Shown: positions 26,224-35,168, counted from the first letter of the stretch. The stretch: DNA of 64,000 nt from Burkholderiaceae bacterium (GCA_947448415.1 CANFMT010000009.1:1-64000), one strand, 5' to 3'. Notes: generated by a model from the letters alone, not told the origin. Program-made: numbers and translations.

Positions 26224-27024
26224 TTAGGATAAAGTTTGGGATATGCGTGCGGCAGCTTCTTTAAGTCTTGGAATATGCTCCATCGCTTGATTTAGCGGTA
26301 GTCGTGCAGTTGCTGCATGAACGGCAATGGCTGCAACCACCTCACCCATAGCATCTCTAACGGGTACAGCAACACATGAGACACCAAGAACATACTCTTC
26401 ATTGTCAACGGCATATCCAGTACTAACAATGCGTTCAAGCTCAGACTCAAGAAGATCGCGATCGGTAATCGTTCTATGGGTAAATTTTTCGAGCGGTAAG
26501 TTTTCTAATAGCTTGGAGCGCTCATCAGATGCTTTAAATGCGAGCAATAACTTGCCACTAGCGCTGCAATGAGGTGGTAGTGTGGTGCCTGGTAGCAAGT
26601 GCAAGCGTAAAGCCCAATTAGCTTCAACACGGTCCAAATAAAATAGCTCGCCCCGTTTGAGAACCGCCAAATTACAGGTTTCGCCCAAATCTGAAACTAG
26701 TTTTCTTAAGATGCTGTGCCGAATGGCGGAGACAGTATTGTGTGTCAAAGTCGCCATTGCGAGGCTAGAAAGGCGATCACCGGGAGTATAAGTGCGACCC
26801 CCGGGCTCTCTTGCTACCAATCCCGCTTCTTCGAAAATGGCAAGGGTACGATGTAAGGATGCCTTTGGCATTCCCGTAATTTGCATCAATTGGGCTAAGC
26901 TTGCGGGGTGCTGTAGGGCTGCTAAAGCTTCTAATATGACAACGCCTTTCAGCATTGATGAATTTTCCTTCACGCTATCTTTTTTGCTTATATCTAGTAT
27001 TTCGGTATTTTCAGTTTCAAACAT
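26224..27024 (-). CDS. IclR-family transcriptional regulator
   Basis: Regulator of 266 residues. The N-terminal helix-turn-helix is at about residues 25-85 (VVILEALAALQHPASLAQLMQ, TGMPKASLHRTLAIFEEAGL). An IclR effector domain follows, with SASGKLLLAF and the C-terminal VSCVAVPVRDAMGEVVAAIA. It heads the iclR-pta-soeABC-nitroreductase operon and is divergent from tctC-sauS-sauT. This is the natural position for the regulator of the whole sulfoacetate unit. The divergent region and the xsc leader both contain GAACA/TGTTC half-sites. The effector may be sulfoacetate or an intermediate; that is inference. Confidence 0.92.
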   Translation of the reverse strand: MFETENTEILDISKKDSVKENSSMLKGVVILEALAALQHPASLAQLMQITGMPKASLHRTLAIFEEAGLVAREPGGRTYTPGDRLSSLAMATLTHNTVSAIRHSILRKLVSDLGETCNLAVLKRGELFYLDRVEANWALRLHLLPGTTLPPHCSASGKLLLAFKASDERSKLLENLPLEKFTHRTITDRDLLESELERIVSTGYAVDNEEYVLGVSCVAVPVRDAMGEVVAAIAVHAATARLPLNQAMEHIPRLKEAAARISQTLS

Positions 27025-27054
27025 AAGTGGATGATCTCAAGAACTATGCCATTT

Positions 27055-27073
27055 TGTTCATTCTAATAGAACA
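27055..27073. promoter_or_regulatory. Operator candidate between iclR and tctC-sauST
   Basis: TGTTC (27055-27059) and GAACA (27069-27073) form an inverted repeat with a 9-base spacer, 31 bases before the iclR start codon, suited to autoregulation. A weaker related site, ACGA-N6-TCGT (27115-27128), lies nearer the rightward promoter. The half-site equals that in the xsc leader, though the spacing and orientation of the halves differ. Confidence 0.4.
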
Positions 27074-27142
27074 TATTTCCAATATCTAGTAAAAATGTTA
27101 GTATTTTTACCGATACGAAACAAATCGTTCAGTTTAGTAAGA

Positions 27143-27171
27143 TTGCCATACGTATCTATAGCCCTCATAAT
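27143..27171 (+). promoter_or_regulatory. Promoter candidate for tctC-sauS-sauT
   Basis: TTGCCA (27143-27148) and CATAAT (27166-27171) are separated by 17 bases and would start transcription near 27178, about 45 bases before the tctC ATG at 27224. Both hexamers are near consensus. The operator-like repeats lie upstream of it, which would fit activation rather than roadblock. Confidence 0.45.
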
Positions 27172-27223
27172 AAGAAGAGCTAATATAGGTGCATGAAATA
27201 GTGCTGAAAACAGGAGATGAGAT

Positions 27224-28201
27224 ATGCGTAGAGGCAATCTAGTGGTCGCTGTTCTATCTATAGTCTTAGCTTTACTAAGTTATACGCAACAAGTGGGCGC
27301 CCAATCATGGCCTACCAAGCCGCTGAAGTTTGTTGTGCCATACCCACCTGGCGGTGGAACTGATGTGATAGCCCGCATCATGCAAGAGCCGTTAGGGCAA
27401 GCTTTAGGTCAACAAATCATTATTGATAATCGCGGTGGAGCGGGCGGATCTATTGGCACAGACATTGTTGCAAAGTCTCCAGCGGATGGTTATACGGTGC
27501 TATTTACACTGTCTTCCCACACCATTAATCCTGCAATCTACCCAAAGCTAGCTTTTGATACTGAAAAAGACTTTTTGCCGGTCTCATTGGTAGCCTCATT
27601 GCCACAAATATTAGTATCCAATCCTGACTTTCCAGCTAAGACAGTGAAGGAGATTATTGATATGGCTAAGGCCAAACCCAATACTATTGCTTATGCATCT
27701 GTGGGTAATGGGTCGCCAGGGCATTTGGCTGGCGCAATGATGGCTAGTGCTGCAGGAGTAACGATGACACATATCCCTTATCGTGGTGGAGGCCCGGCTG
27801 TTACTGATGTCATGGCTGGTCAAGTGCCGCTGTTATGGGTTTCGATTCCAGCGGCCGCTAATTATGTCAAGGCAGGTAAGTTGCGCGCACTTGCGGTATC
27901 TACCGTTAAACGCTCACCTATTTTTCCTGATGTACCTACGATCGCTGAATTGGGATTCAAGGATTATGAGGTTGACTCTTGGTATGCGATGTTTGTTCCA
28001 GCCAAAACACCACAAGCCATTATTGATACGCTATATAAAGCCACCACTAAAGTATTGGCTGACCCGGTAGTAAAAGAAAAATTATTGGGTCAAGGTGCTG
28101 AAGCAGTCGGTAGTTCGCCTGCGCAACTCGGGGCAATTGTCAAGAACGAGATTGTGAAGTGGAAGCAAGTAGCTAAAGATGCTGCTATCAAGGCAGAGTG
28201 A
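27224..28201 (+). CDS. TctC/Bug-family periplasmic receptor, probable sulfoacetate receptor
   Basis: Exported solute receptor of 325 residues: signal peptide ending near TQQVGAQ, then SWPTKPLKFVVPYPPGGGTD, SPADGYTVLFTLSSH and IPYRGGGPAVTDVM. An AGGAGATGAG ribosome-binding site precedes the ATG. It is 21 bases ahead of sauS and shares the predicted promoter, so it likely binds sulfoacetate or a related sulfonate. In Cupriavidus necator the known sauRSTU cluster uses an MFS permease (SauU) for uptake; here a receptor takes its place. No TctAB membrane proteins are present, so it must couple to a permease elsewhere. The ligand is an inference from context. Confidence 0.88.
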   Translation: MRRGNLVVAVLSIVLALLSYTQQVGAQSWPTKPLKFVVPYPPGGGTDVIARIMQEPLGQALGQQIIIDNRGGAGGSIGTDIVAKSPADGYTVLFTLSSHTINPAIYPKLAFDTEKDFLPVSLVASLPQILVSNPDFPAKTVKEIIDMAKAKPNTIAYASVGNGSPGHLAGAMMASAAGVTMTHIPYRGGGPAVTDVMAGQVPLLWVSIPAAANYVKAGKLRALAVSTVKRSPIFPDVPTIAELGFKDYEVDSWYAMFVPAKTPQAIIDTLYKATTKVLADPVVKEKLLGQGAEAVGSSPAQLGAIVKNEIVKWKQVAKDAAIKAE

Positions 28202-28222
28202 AAATATTAATAAAGCATAAAC

Positions 28223-29629
28223 ATGACACCAGTAGAAAAGATTGTTGAGCGAGGGCGTCTAGCTCAACAAAAATATGAGGAATATACGCAAGCGCAAGTC
28301 AATTTAGTGGTGGAGGCTGTAGCTTGGGCCATCTTGGAGCCTAAGAGAAACCAGGAGTTGGCAGAGCTTGCTGTGAAGGATACAGGTCTTGGGGATGTTG
28401 CTGATAAGTTTAAGAAGAATTTTAGAAAAACACTCGGACTGATTCGTGATTTAAGTATCGCCAAAACAGTTGGAGTTATTTCTGAAGATCTGAAGACTGG
28501 CCTCACTGAGTATGCTCGGCCAGTTGGGGTTGTGGCTGCCATCACGCCTTCAACTAATCCAGGCGCAACCCCGATTAATAAAATTCTGAATTCCTTGAAG
28601 TGTCGTAATGCGGTTGTGATTGCGCCATCTCCAAAAGGGTATTCGACATGCGCACGCTTATTGGAATTTGTTCACCAACAATTGGACCTGGTGAATGCGC
28701 CTCGTGATTTGGTGCAGATGTTGCCGTTCCCGATTACCAAAAACTCCACGAATGAACTAATGCGTTTAGTGGATTTGGTAGTAGCTACCGGCTCACAAGC
28801 GAATATTCGGGCTGCCTACAGTTGCGGTACTCCTGCATTTGGTGTGGGTGCTGGTAATGTGCTTGCCATCATTGACGAGTATGCTGACTTGAATGGAGCG
28901 GCAGCAAAAATTACCCAATCCAAGACTTTTGACAATGCAACCAGTTGCTCTAGTGAAAACGGAGTAGTGATTTGTGCGGATGTTTATGCGCAAGCTCTTG
29001 AAGCTTTAGAGCGCGCTGGTGGCGTTTTATTAGATGAGGCTGATAAAAAACGTCTTGAAAAAGTGATGTTTCAAGCTGGCAAACTTACATCCACTTTGAC
29101 CGCGCAATACCCATCAGTGATTGCCGAGCACGCACAATTACAAAACCCCAAGGCAAGAGAAGCTCAATTTTTGATGGTAGAGGAGGATGGTTTTGGGCCA
29201 TCCGCTCCCTTCTCGGGTGAAAAATTAAGTCCCATTCTCACAGTTTGGAAAGCTACTGATTTTAAGGCGGCACAAGACTTGGTGACGAATGTTTATAACT
29301 ACCAAGGAAATGGCCATTCAGTTGGCTTGCATACTGCTTTGAGTGGTGATGTGATGGAAAAGCGTGCCGCAATGCTAGCTGAGAATTTAAAGGTTGCAAG
29401 AGTGATTGTGAATCAAGCTCATACCATTGCTACTGGTGGTAGTTTCGAAAACGGGCTGCCGTTTTCACTTTCTATGGGATGTGGCACTTGGGGTAAAAAT
29501 AATTTTTCAGACAATATGAACTATCGGCACTACCTGAATATCAGTAGGGTAGTGCGGCCTATTCCAGAGCGGGTGCCTAAGGTTGAGGATCTCCTAAAAG
29601 ATTACTTCGCACGCTTTCCTCAGACTTGA
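28223..29629 (+). CDS. sauS: Acylating sulfoacetaldehyde dehydrogenase (SauS)
   Basis: CoA-acylating aldehyde dehydrogenase of 468 residues, here predicted to reduce sulfoacetyl-CoA to sulfoacetaldehyde with NAD(P)H. The family's nucleotide-binding and active-site elements are visible: EYARPVGVVAAITPSTNP (about 92-110), GVGAGNVLAIIDEYAD, and the catalytic Cys in FDNATSCSSENGVVI (near residue 240). The C-terminus contains TGGSFENGLPFSLSMGCGTWGKN. Acetaldehyde dehydrogenases of the EutE/AdhE group share these motifs. The SauS call rests on the adjacent CoA ligase, Xsc, Pta and SoeABC. It overlaps sauT by 4 bases. Confidence 0.85.
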   Translation: MTPVEKIVERGRLAQQKYEEYTQAQVNLVVEAVAWAILEPKRNQELAELAVKDTGLGDVADKFKKNFRKTLGLIRDLSIAKTVGVISEDLKTGLTEYARPVGVVAAITPSTNPGATPINKILNSLKCRNAVVIAPSPKGYSTCARLLEFVHQQLDLVNAPRDLVQMLPFPITKNSTNELMRLVDLVVATGSQANIRAAYSCGTPAFGVGAGNVLAIIDEYADLNGAAAKITQSKTFDNATSCSSENGVVICADVYAQALEALERAGGVLLDEADKKRLEKVMFQAGKLTSTLTAQYPSVIAEHAQLQNPKAREAQFLMVEEDGFGPSAPFSGEKLSPILTVWKATDFKAAQDLVTNVYNYQGNGHSVGLHTALSGDVMEKRAAMLAENLKVARVIVNQAHTIATGGSFENGLPFSLSMGCGTWGKNNFSDNMNYRHYLNISRVVRPIPERVPKVEDLLKDYFARFPQT

Positions 29630-31164
29630 GTTCGATAGTGACAATGTCATGCCAAAGTTTAGGCGAAGTATTATTGCATTGGTCAACAGTGCAGGCGGAC
29701 AAGATATTTTTGTACGCCCCTGAAACTGGGGCTACTCTTAGTTACGGTCAGCTTGCTCAAGAGGCACATCATTTTTCGACATGGTTGGAAGAGCAAAAAA
29801 TTAGTGCTCATGGCCATGTTGGTTTATATATGCAAAATGGTCGCCAGACCAGCACGATCTTTTTGGCCACGATGGCTTGCGGTCGAGTCATTACACCGCT
29901 GAATCTATTAGCACCAACTGATCAGCTTGCCTGGGTTCTTGATCACAGCGATATAGAAGTTTTGTTTTACTCGCCAGATAAAAAGCAAAACTTATTTTTA
30001 GCTCTTCAGAAAACAACGAGATCATTTTTATTATTTGAGCTTGATCCCGATGCGCTTGAGGGGCCCTTTATGCAAAGTAAGGCTGGACTACTGCCGTCTG
30101 TGCAGAAAAATCATGCGGCCTTGCTGATGTATACCTCGGGAACTACTGGAACGCCAAAGGGTGTCTTGCTTACGCATAGTAATTTACTTCATGCAGCACG
30201 ATCTATGGCTGCATGGCATTCGCTGACTCAGGCTGACACGGTTTTAAGTTCGCTACCAATCTATCACATCAATGGGCAAGTCATTTCTACGATTACTCCA
30301 TTTGTTTCGGGGGGGTCTGTTGTTGCCCCACATGCATTCTCAGTATCCAGTTGGTGGAATTTAGCAATTCAGTATCAGTGCACCTGGATCAATATGGTTC
30401 CCACTATCATCGCTTATTTAATTAATGCTGCCAAAAGTGGCGGAGTTTTGCCGAGTCAAGGGCAGCTGAAATCGATTCGCTTTGGCCGTTCGGCATCAGC
30501 TCCACTCCCTCCGGAGCATCATCGTGAGTTTGAGACCCTGTTCGGGATCACTGTCATTGAAGGCATGGGTATGACTGAATCTGCCTCTATGGTTTTTTGT
30601 AACCCCCATGATGAAAGACGTCGTTACGGTAGTCCGGGCCTTCCTTGCGGCGTGGATGCGAAGATTATTGATGCTAACGGAATCTTGCTTGGTAGTAATC
30701 TGGTTGGCGAAATATGTTTGCGTGGTAATAATGTACTCAATGCTTACTACAAAGCAGAGGCTGAGACGGCAGAGGCTTTTGATGGTGATGGCTGGTTAAA
30801 AACTGGCGATCTTGGTCTGCGCGATGATGAAGGATTTTATTTTATTACTGGCCGCCTCAAGGAGCTCATCATTAAAGGTGGAGAAAATATTGCTCCTCGT
30901 GAAATTGATGAGGCTGTATTAAAGCATCCGGCAGTATTGGATGCTGCCGCAGTGGGGATTCCTGATGCTAACTACGGGCAAGAAATTATGGTTTGTATTG
31001 TCTTAAAACCAGGCACCGCCTGCTCTGAAGAAGAGATGCGAAATTTTTGTATGCAAGAACTAGGGAAATTTAGAACTCCAAGATTAATTTTATTTATGGA
31101 TGACTTACCTCGTGGCCCATCTGGAAAAGTTCAGCGATTAAAACTCTTAGATGTAATTTCTTAG
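29626..31164 (+). CDS. sauT: Sulfoacetate-CoA ligase (SauT), AMP-forming
   Basis: Acyl-adenylate-forming ligase of up to 512 residues, predicted to make sulfoacetyl-CoA from sulfoacetate, ATP and CoA. The AMP-binding signature YTSGTTGTPKGVLLTH is near residue 170, VIEGMGMTESASM near 310, and the motif GWLKTGDLGLRDDEGFYFI near 390. The C-terminal catalytic Lys lies in PRGPSGKVQRLKL. The frame begins with a TTG overlapping the sauS stop (TTGA); a GTG at 29638 and an ATG at 29644 are alternatives. Cytosolic. Similar ligases act on oxalate or malonate; the neighbours point to sulfoacetate. Confidence 0.85.
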   Translation: MSSIVTMSCQSLGEVLLHWSTVQADKIFLYAPETGATLSYGQLAQEAHHFSTWLEEQKISAHGHVGLYMQNGRQTSTIFLATMACGRVITPLNLLAPTDQLAWVLDHSDIEVLFYSPDKKQNLFLALQKTTRSFLLFELDPDALEGPFMQSKAGLLPSVQKNHAALLMYTSGTTGTPKGVLLTHSNLLHAARSMAAWHSLTQADTVLSSLPIYHINGQVISTITPFVSGGSVVAPHAFSVSSWWNLAIQYQCTWINMVPTIIAYLINAAKSGGVLPSQGQLKSIRFGRSASAPLPPEHHREFETLFGITVIEGMGMTESASMVFCNPHDERRRYGSPGLPCGVDAKIIDANGILLGSNLVGEICLRGNNVLNAYYKAEAETAEAFDGDGWLKTGDLGLRDDEGFYFITGRLKELIIKGGENIAPREIDEAVLKHPAVLDAAAVGIPDANYGQEIMVCIVLKPGTACSEEEMRNFCMQELGKFRTPRLILFMDDLPRGPSGKVQRLKLLDVIS

Positions 31165-31169
31165 GACGC

Positions 31170-31973
31170 TTAATTGGCTAAGCGAAAAATTACCCAGATA
31201 CCAAGGATAATCAGATAGCAACCTAGCAACCTTTGCCTGATAATATCTTTCATCTTGAGCAATTTTCCAATGGCTATCGTTTGGGTAATGGCGGCACTTA
31301 CTCCAAGTAAAAGTATTAGGGTAATCATGGTGCTATCAATGCTGTTACTGCCATGTATTCCTACCCAAGCTGTGCTCAGGGTAATTAAGCTCACAAGTGA
31401 TGTAGTGGCCACGAAGAGAATAGATATATCTACACACATGGCAATAGGTAGGGCAACCCACATTGTTAGCAAAGGCATCAATAACGTTGCACCGCCAAGT
31501 CCAAATAGTGCCGAAGAAATTCCTGAAATAGCGCCTACGATAATCAACTTGATGAGTTTAGTCTGAGGGCTTTTTGGTTGACCGCTGGTGGATGAGGCTT
31601 TTCCAAAAAGTGTCCATAAGCCAATTAACGCAATCGTTAAAGAAAAGCCGATGCGTAAGAGAAAATCAGTTAATTGGGTCGCAACGATACTTGCTAAAAA
31701 AATAAAAGGAAGCGCGCTCAGAATAAGCGTCTTGGCTACATTGCGCTCATCTCGATTACTGGCAAGCACTCTAATTGCTCTAGGTAGTGATCCGATGACA
31801 ATAGTGCATAGGCTACCTATAACAATCAGTTGAAATGGCGGATGCTCAAAATTTGGTACAACCAAAAATGCTGCATCTAATGCAGGAACAATAAAGGCGC
31901 CACCTCCAATTCCAAATAAAGCCATCAATAAGCCTGTCATTACCCCAATTAGCAAAAAAACGAGATACTCCAT
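31170..31973 (-). CDS. TauE/SafE-family membrane protein, probable sulfite exporter
   Basis: Integral membrane protein of 267 residues with about eight hydrophobic segments. The two family repeats are visible: LIGVMTGLLMALFGIGGGAFIVPAL at the N-terminus and ISGISSALFGLGGATLLMPLL near the middle. TauE/SafE members export sulfite or sulfoacetate or take up sulfur compounds. ATG 31973 begins at the first membrane segment; an upstream GTG at 32036 would add 21 mostly polar residues. It is convergent with sauT, only 5 bases apart, and would relieve sulfite toxicity during sulfoacetate use. Confidence 0.82.
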   Translation of the reverse strand: MEYLVFLLIGVMTGLLMALFGIGGGAFIVPALDAAFLVVPNFEHPPFQLIVIGSLCTIVIGSLPRAIRVLASNRDERNVAKTLILSALPFIFLASIVATQLTDFLLRIGFSLTIALIGLWTLFGKASSTSGQPKSPQTKLIKLIIVGAISGISSALFGLGGATLLMPLLTMWVALPIAMCVDISILFVATTSLVSLITLSTAWVGIHGSNSIDSTMITLILLLGVSAAITQTIAIGKLLKMKDIIRQRLLGCYLIILGIWVIFRLAN

Positions 31974-32287
31974 TAGTAAAACCCAATATTTTTGAAATTT
32001 AGTTAGTAATTCAGATGGTTTATGTATTTTAAACACTAACTCTTTGTTTCAATTACCCTTTTTTCCTTATATTTAAAATAGTATAAACAAATGAAATTTA
32101 TGTAATTTTCAGTTATATAAAAACATCCCATTCTTCGTACTCTTTAGATTAATTTAGCGAGGATGCGCCATGGCATATACGATTGAAAAAACCAACTAGA
32201 GGGTGTTGAGTCTTCAAAATGCCACATAACAATGCTGTTTACACATGAGAGTAAAGGCTCGGTGCGAAGTGATTGGTTAGTTGGTAA
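31974..32287. other. Gene-free AT-rich stretch with a short frame
   Basis: This 314-base region separates the TauE-like gene and the MFS gene, which both run leftward. It should hold the TauE promoter. A nine-codon frame (MAYTIEKTN) with a GAGGA ribosome-binding site starts at 32170 on the plus strand and stops at once. It may be the remnant of a lost gene, but I cannot identify it. No repeat or terminator is clear. Confidence 0.4.
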
Positions 32288-33685
32288 CTAGCCTTCGCTT
32301 TTCCTGATGGATTGACCAGCATTTTCTGGGAGCTTGAATAAGTAAAGAAGGCCCACCAGACTGATGAAGGCTATAAACACTAGCGTTAAATGGAAATCTT
32401 TTAAGCTTAAGGTGGTTGCTTGAGGATCTACAACGCTGTGTATTGCAACCAAAGCCAAAGATGCCAAGGCAACCCCAAGAGTATTGCTTAGTTGCATAGA
32501 TGTGCTAGTGATTGCTGAGGCAGAGCTTATCTGCTCTGAGGAAAGATCGGCAAAGCCAATGGTATTGATAGAGGTAAATTGCATCGATCTAAAAATACCA
32601 TTTAAAAATAGAACCCCAAAGATGATGGGTATCGGCATACTTGGATCAATAAAAGCGCAGGCAATAATCGAGAGAATAGATAAGATCCCATTAATAAGCA
32701 TGACTGACTTAAATCCAAAGCGATGCAATATAGGCGAGGTAACAGCTTTCATTGCTAAATTACCAATAAAAATGCTCAGAACCATTAAGCCTGCAGCAAA
32801 AGGATCCATTCCGAATTCCAACTGAAATAAGAGGGGCATTACAAATGGCACTGCACTTAATGCCGCTCTAAAAAATAGCCCAGCATAAATACTGGCAGCA
32901 AAAGTCGGGATGTTCAGTAATTTTAAATCTACTAGAGGATGCGCGTATTTGCGCAGGTGTTGGTAAGCCAAATAAGCGCTCAAGGCGGAGATGGCCATTA
33001 CGACAATAACCATTAAATAATTCTTCTCTAGCTGATGTGATAGCTCAAGTCCATATATCAATGTTGCTAAAGCAAGACCACTAGATATAAAGCCGAAGTA
33101 GTCAAAAGGCTTTTGCTGCACTACTTGATCTAACTCTAGAAGAGATAGACTCATGAAAATTCCAATAAGACCTAGCGGAACATTAATAAAAAATATCCAA
33201 TGCCAACTCGCATAGGTCGCAATAAATCCACCTATCGCTGGTCCAAGAACTGGGGCAATTAATCCGGGCCAGGTAATTAATGCAATTGCCCGTATAACTC
33301 CTTCTTTCGGAGTTCCGCGTAAAACAACGGATCTACCAACCGGTACCATGAGGGCGCCGCCCACCCCTTGTAATACCCTGGCAAATATAAACATTGGAAG
33401 AGACTCACTTAGGCCGCAGAGCACGGATGCCCCTGTAAAAATTGCAATCGCTAAAGTAAATATACGGCGAGCACCAAACCGATCAGAAAACCATCCGCTT
33501 ACTGGTATCAAAACTGCCAAGGTCAGTAAATAGCTTGTCATGCCCGAAGCGACATCTACTGCGCTTACACCAAAATCCCTTGCCATGGAGGGGAGCGCAG
33601 TGGTGATAACGGTGCCATCCAAGTTCTCCATAAAGAAAGTGGCTGCAACCAAATAGATAACGAGATCAAATTTTTTGGGCGTCAT
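32288..33685 (-). CDS. MFS transporter of the DHA2 drug:H+ antiporter type
   Basis: Major facilitator protein of 465 residues with many hydrophobic segments (the DHA2 type usually has 14). Signature stretches are MENLDGTVITTALPSMARDFG at TM1, the motif A region GWFSDRFGARRIF, and the motif C region PGLIAPVLGPAIGGFIATYASWHWIFFINVPLG. It pumps small molecules out of the cell. Close to the sulfoacetate genes it might be compared with the permease SauU, but the sequence is a multidrug-exporter type and has its own transcription unit. The substrate is unknown. Confidence 0.87.
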   Translation of the reverse strand: MTPKKFDLVIYLVAATFFMENLDGTVITTALPSMARDFGVSAVDVASGMTSYLLTLAVLIPVSGWFSDRFGARRIFTLAIAIFTGASVLCGLSESLPMFIFARVLQGVGGALMVPVGRSVVLRGTPKEGVIRAIALITWPGLIAPVLGPAIGGFIATYASWHWIFFINVPLGLIGIFMSLSLLELDQVVQQKPFDYFGFISSGLALATLIYGLELSHQLEKNYLMVIVVMAISALSAYLAYQHLRKYAHPLVDLKLLNIPTFAASIYAGLFFRAALSAVPFVMPLLFQLEFGMDPFAAGLMVLSIFIGNLAMKAVTSPILHRFGFKSVMLINGILSILSIIACAFIDPSMPIPIIFGVLFLNGIFRSMQFTSINTIGFADLSSEQISSASAITSTSMQLSNTLGVALASLALVAIHSVVDPQATTLSLKDFHLTLVFIAFISLVGLLYLFKLPENAGQSIRKSEG

Positions 33686-33931
33686 TTTTAGTCATCATAA
33701 AGCCTAATTTCAGAATAGAAGTTACCCGTATAAGTTGGCGGCCATATGTTAAAAAAGGCCAAATTTATGGATAAAGTAATAGCTATTAACTGCAGTAGAT
33801 CATTTCACTTCATGGCATAACAAATTTTAAATATATGCTTCATAATGACTCTGTAAGCCATTTTCTTACCAGAATTCGAAGTAACCCACTAAAATTTATT
33901 AAACAAATACAACCTTTTGCGAGGGGACACC

Positions 33932-35161
33932 ATGTTTTTTACCTGCGGCCCAATGTGCAGCGACCCTGCTCACCAGCACTCAACCAGTAAATATTTTTCT
34001 GAAAAATCACAAGAAGACTTAGCTGATCTCGCTATTGTCGCTTTAAAAGAAAAATCCAAATCAGGCAAATCAAGTAAAAAGGGCAATACCTCTTCTTCTA
34101 AGGGGGCGATAAAGCCCAATGAAAAAAAGCGTGTTGTTGTTAAAAATAGTAAGGGCAAGCTAAAAGTAGTTGATATCCACTGTCACTATCTCAATCCAGA
34201 AGTAGCTAAAAAAACTGAGTCCTTAGGTGCTGCAAACTATGACACCTCTATTATTTTTGCTAATGACTTAACCCGCCAAACTAACGTTAAGCAAATGGCA
34301 GATCGCGCATCCAAGCTAACTGGAGTTGAAGAGCGTATTCGTGATATGGACAAAATGGGCATTGATATCCAAGCGGTGTGCCCAGCACCTTTTCAATACT
34401 TTTACTTCGCTGAGCCTGATGTGGGTGCCAGTATTGCTCGAGATGTAAATGAAGGCATTGCTAAGATTGTGGCCGATCATCCAGATCGATTTGTTGGTCT
34501 TGGGTCCGTTCCACTTCAGAACGCTGAATTGGCAGTACGTGAACTAGAATATGCAGTCAACAAATTGGGCTTGCGCGGCGTAGAAATTAATACGAACGTC
34601 AACGGCATGGACTTGACTGACCCGCGTCTAAAGCTGGATAAATTCTTTGCCAAGGCAAATGAACTGGGGATTGCCATTTTCATGCATCCTATTGGCACTA
34701 CTCAAGCTGATCGCCTAGTCAATCATTACTTTAATAATGTTATAGGCAATCCTCTGGATACCACTCTAGCAGTAAGCCATCTTATTTTTGATGGCGTGAT
34801 TGCAAAAAATCCTAAGATTAAATTTATTGCAGCACATGGCGGGGGTTATCTAGCTCATTATTGGGCTCGAATGGATCATGCATGGCGTGCACGTCCTGAT
34901 TGCCGGACTGTTATCAAATCCAAACCTTCTAGCTATCTTAAGAAAATCTATTTCGATACGATTACATTTGATCCAACCATGCTGAAGCATCTCATTGATG
35001 TCTATGGGGCAGATCATGTTTTGCTGGGCACCGATTACCCATACGATATGGGTGAGGTCGATCCCCTAGGATTAATCAACTCAGTCAAAAAATTGACTAA
35101 AGACGACCGTCAAAAAATCCTAGGATTGAATGCCATGAAGATTCTGAAGATAAAAGCATAA
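33932..35161 (+). CDS. Amidohydrolase 2 family (ACMSD-like) with an unusual N-terminal tail
   Basis: TIM-barrel amidohydrolase of 409 residues, related to ACMSD and other metal-dependent decarboxylases or hydrolases. The metal-binding HxH lies in VVDIHCHYLNP (about residue 87), with His in FMHP, AAHGGGYLAHYWARMDHAW and the catalytic Asp in LLGTDYPYDMGEVDP. Before the barrel is a tail: a short Cys/His segment FFTCGPMCSDPAHQH, then a Lys/Ser-rich linker (residues about 40-77). ATG 33932 has a GAGGGGA ribosome-binding site; an in-frame start at 33917 is unlikely. It stands alone, divergent from the MFS gene. The substrate is unknown. Confidence 0.85.
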   Translation: MFFTCGPMCSDPAHQHSTSKYFSEKSQEDLADLAIVALKEKSKSGKSSKKGNTSSSKGAIKPNEKKRVVVKNSKGKLKVVDIHCHYLNPEVAKKTESLGAANYDTSIIFANDLTRQTNVKQMADRASKLTGVEERIRDMDKMGIDIQAVCPAPFQYFYFAEPDVGASIARDVNEGIAKIVADHPDRFVGLGSVPLQNAELAVRELEYAVNKLGLRGVEINTNVNGMDLTDPRLKLDKFFAKANELGIAIFMHPIGTTQADRLVNHYFNNVIGNPLDTTLAVSHLIFDGVIAKNPKIKFIAAHGGGYLAHYWARMDHAWRARPDCRTVIKSKPSSYLKKIYFDTITFDPTMLKHLIDVYGADHVLLGTDYPYDMGEVDPLGLINSVKKLTKDDRQKILGLNAMKILKIKA

Positions 35162-35168
35162 AGCGGCT

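Noticed and set aside
32170-32199. Nine-codon frame MAYTIEKTN with a ribosome-binding site as a leader peptide
   Set aside because: No attenuator structure follows, and the downstream gene runs on the other strand. It is more likely a remnant or chance.
32288-33685. MFS gene read as SauU
   Set aside because: The protein shows DHA2 multidrug-antiporter signatures and is a separate leftward unit beyond the TauE gene.
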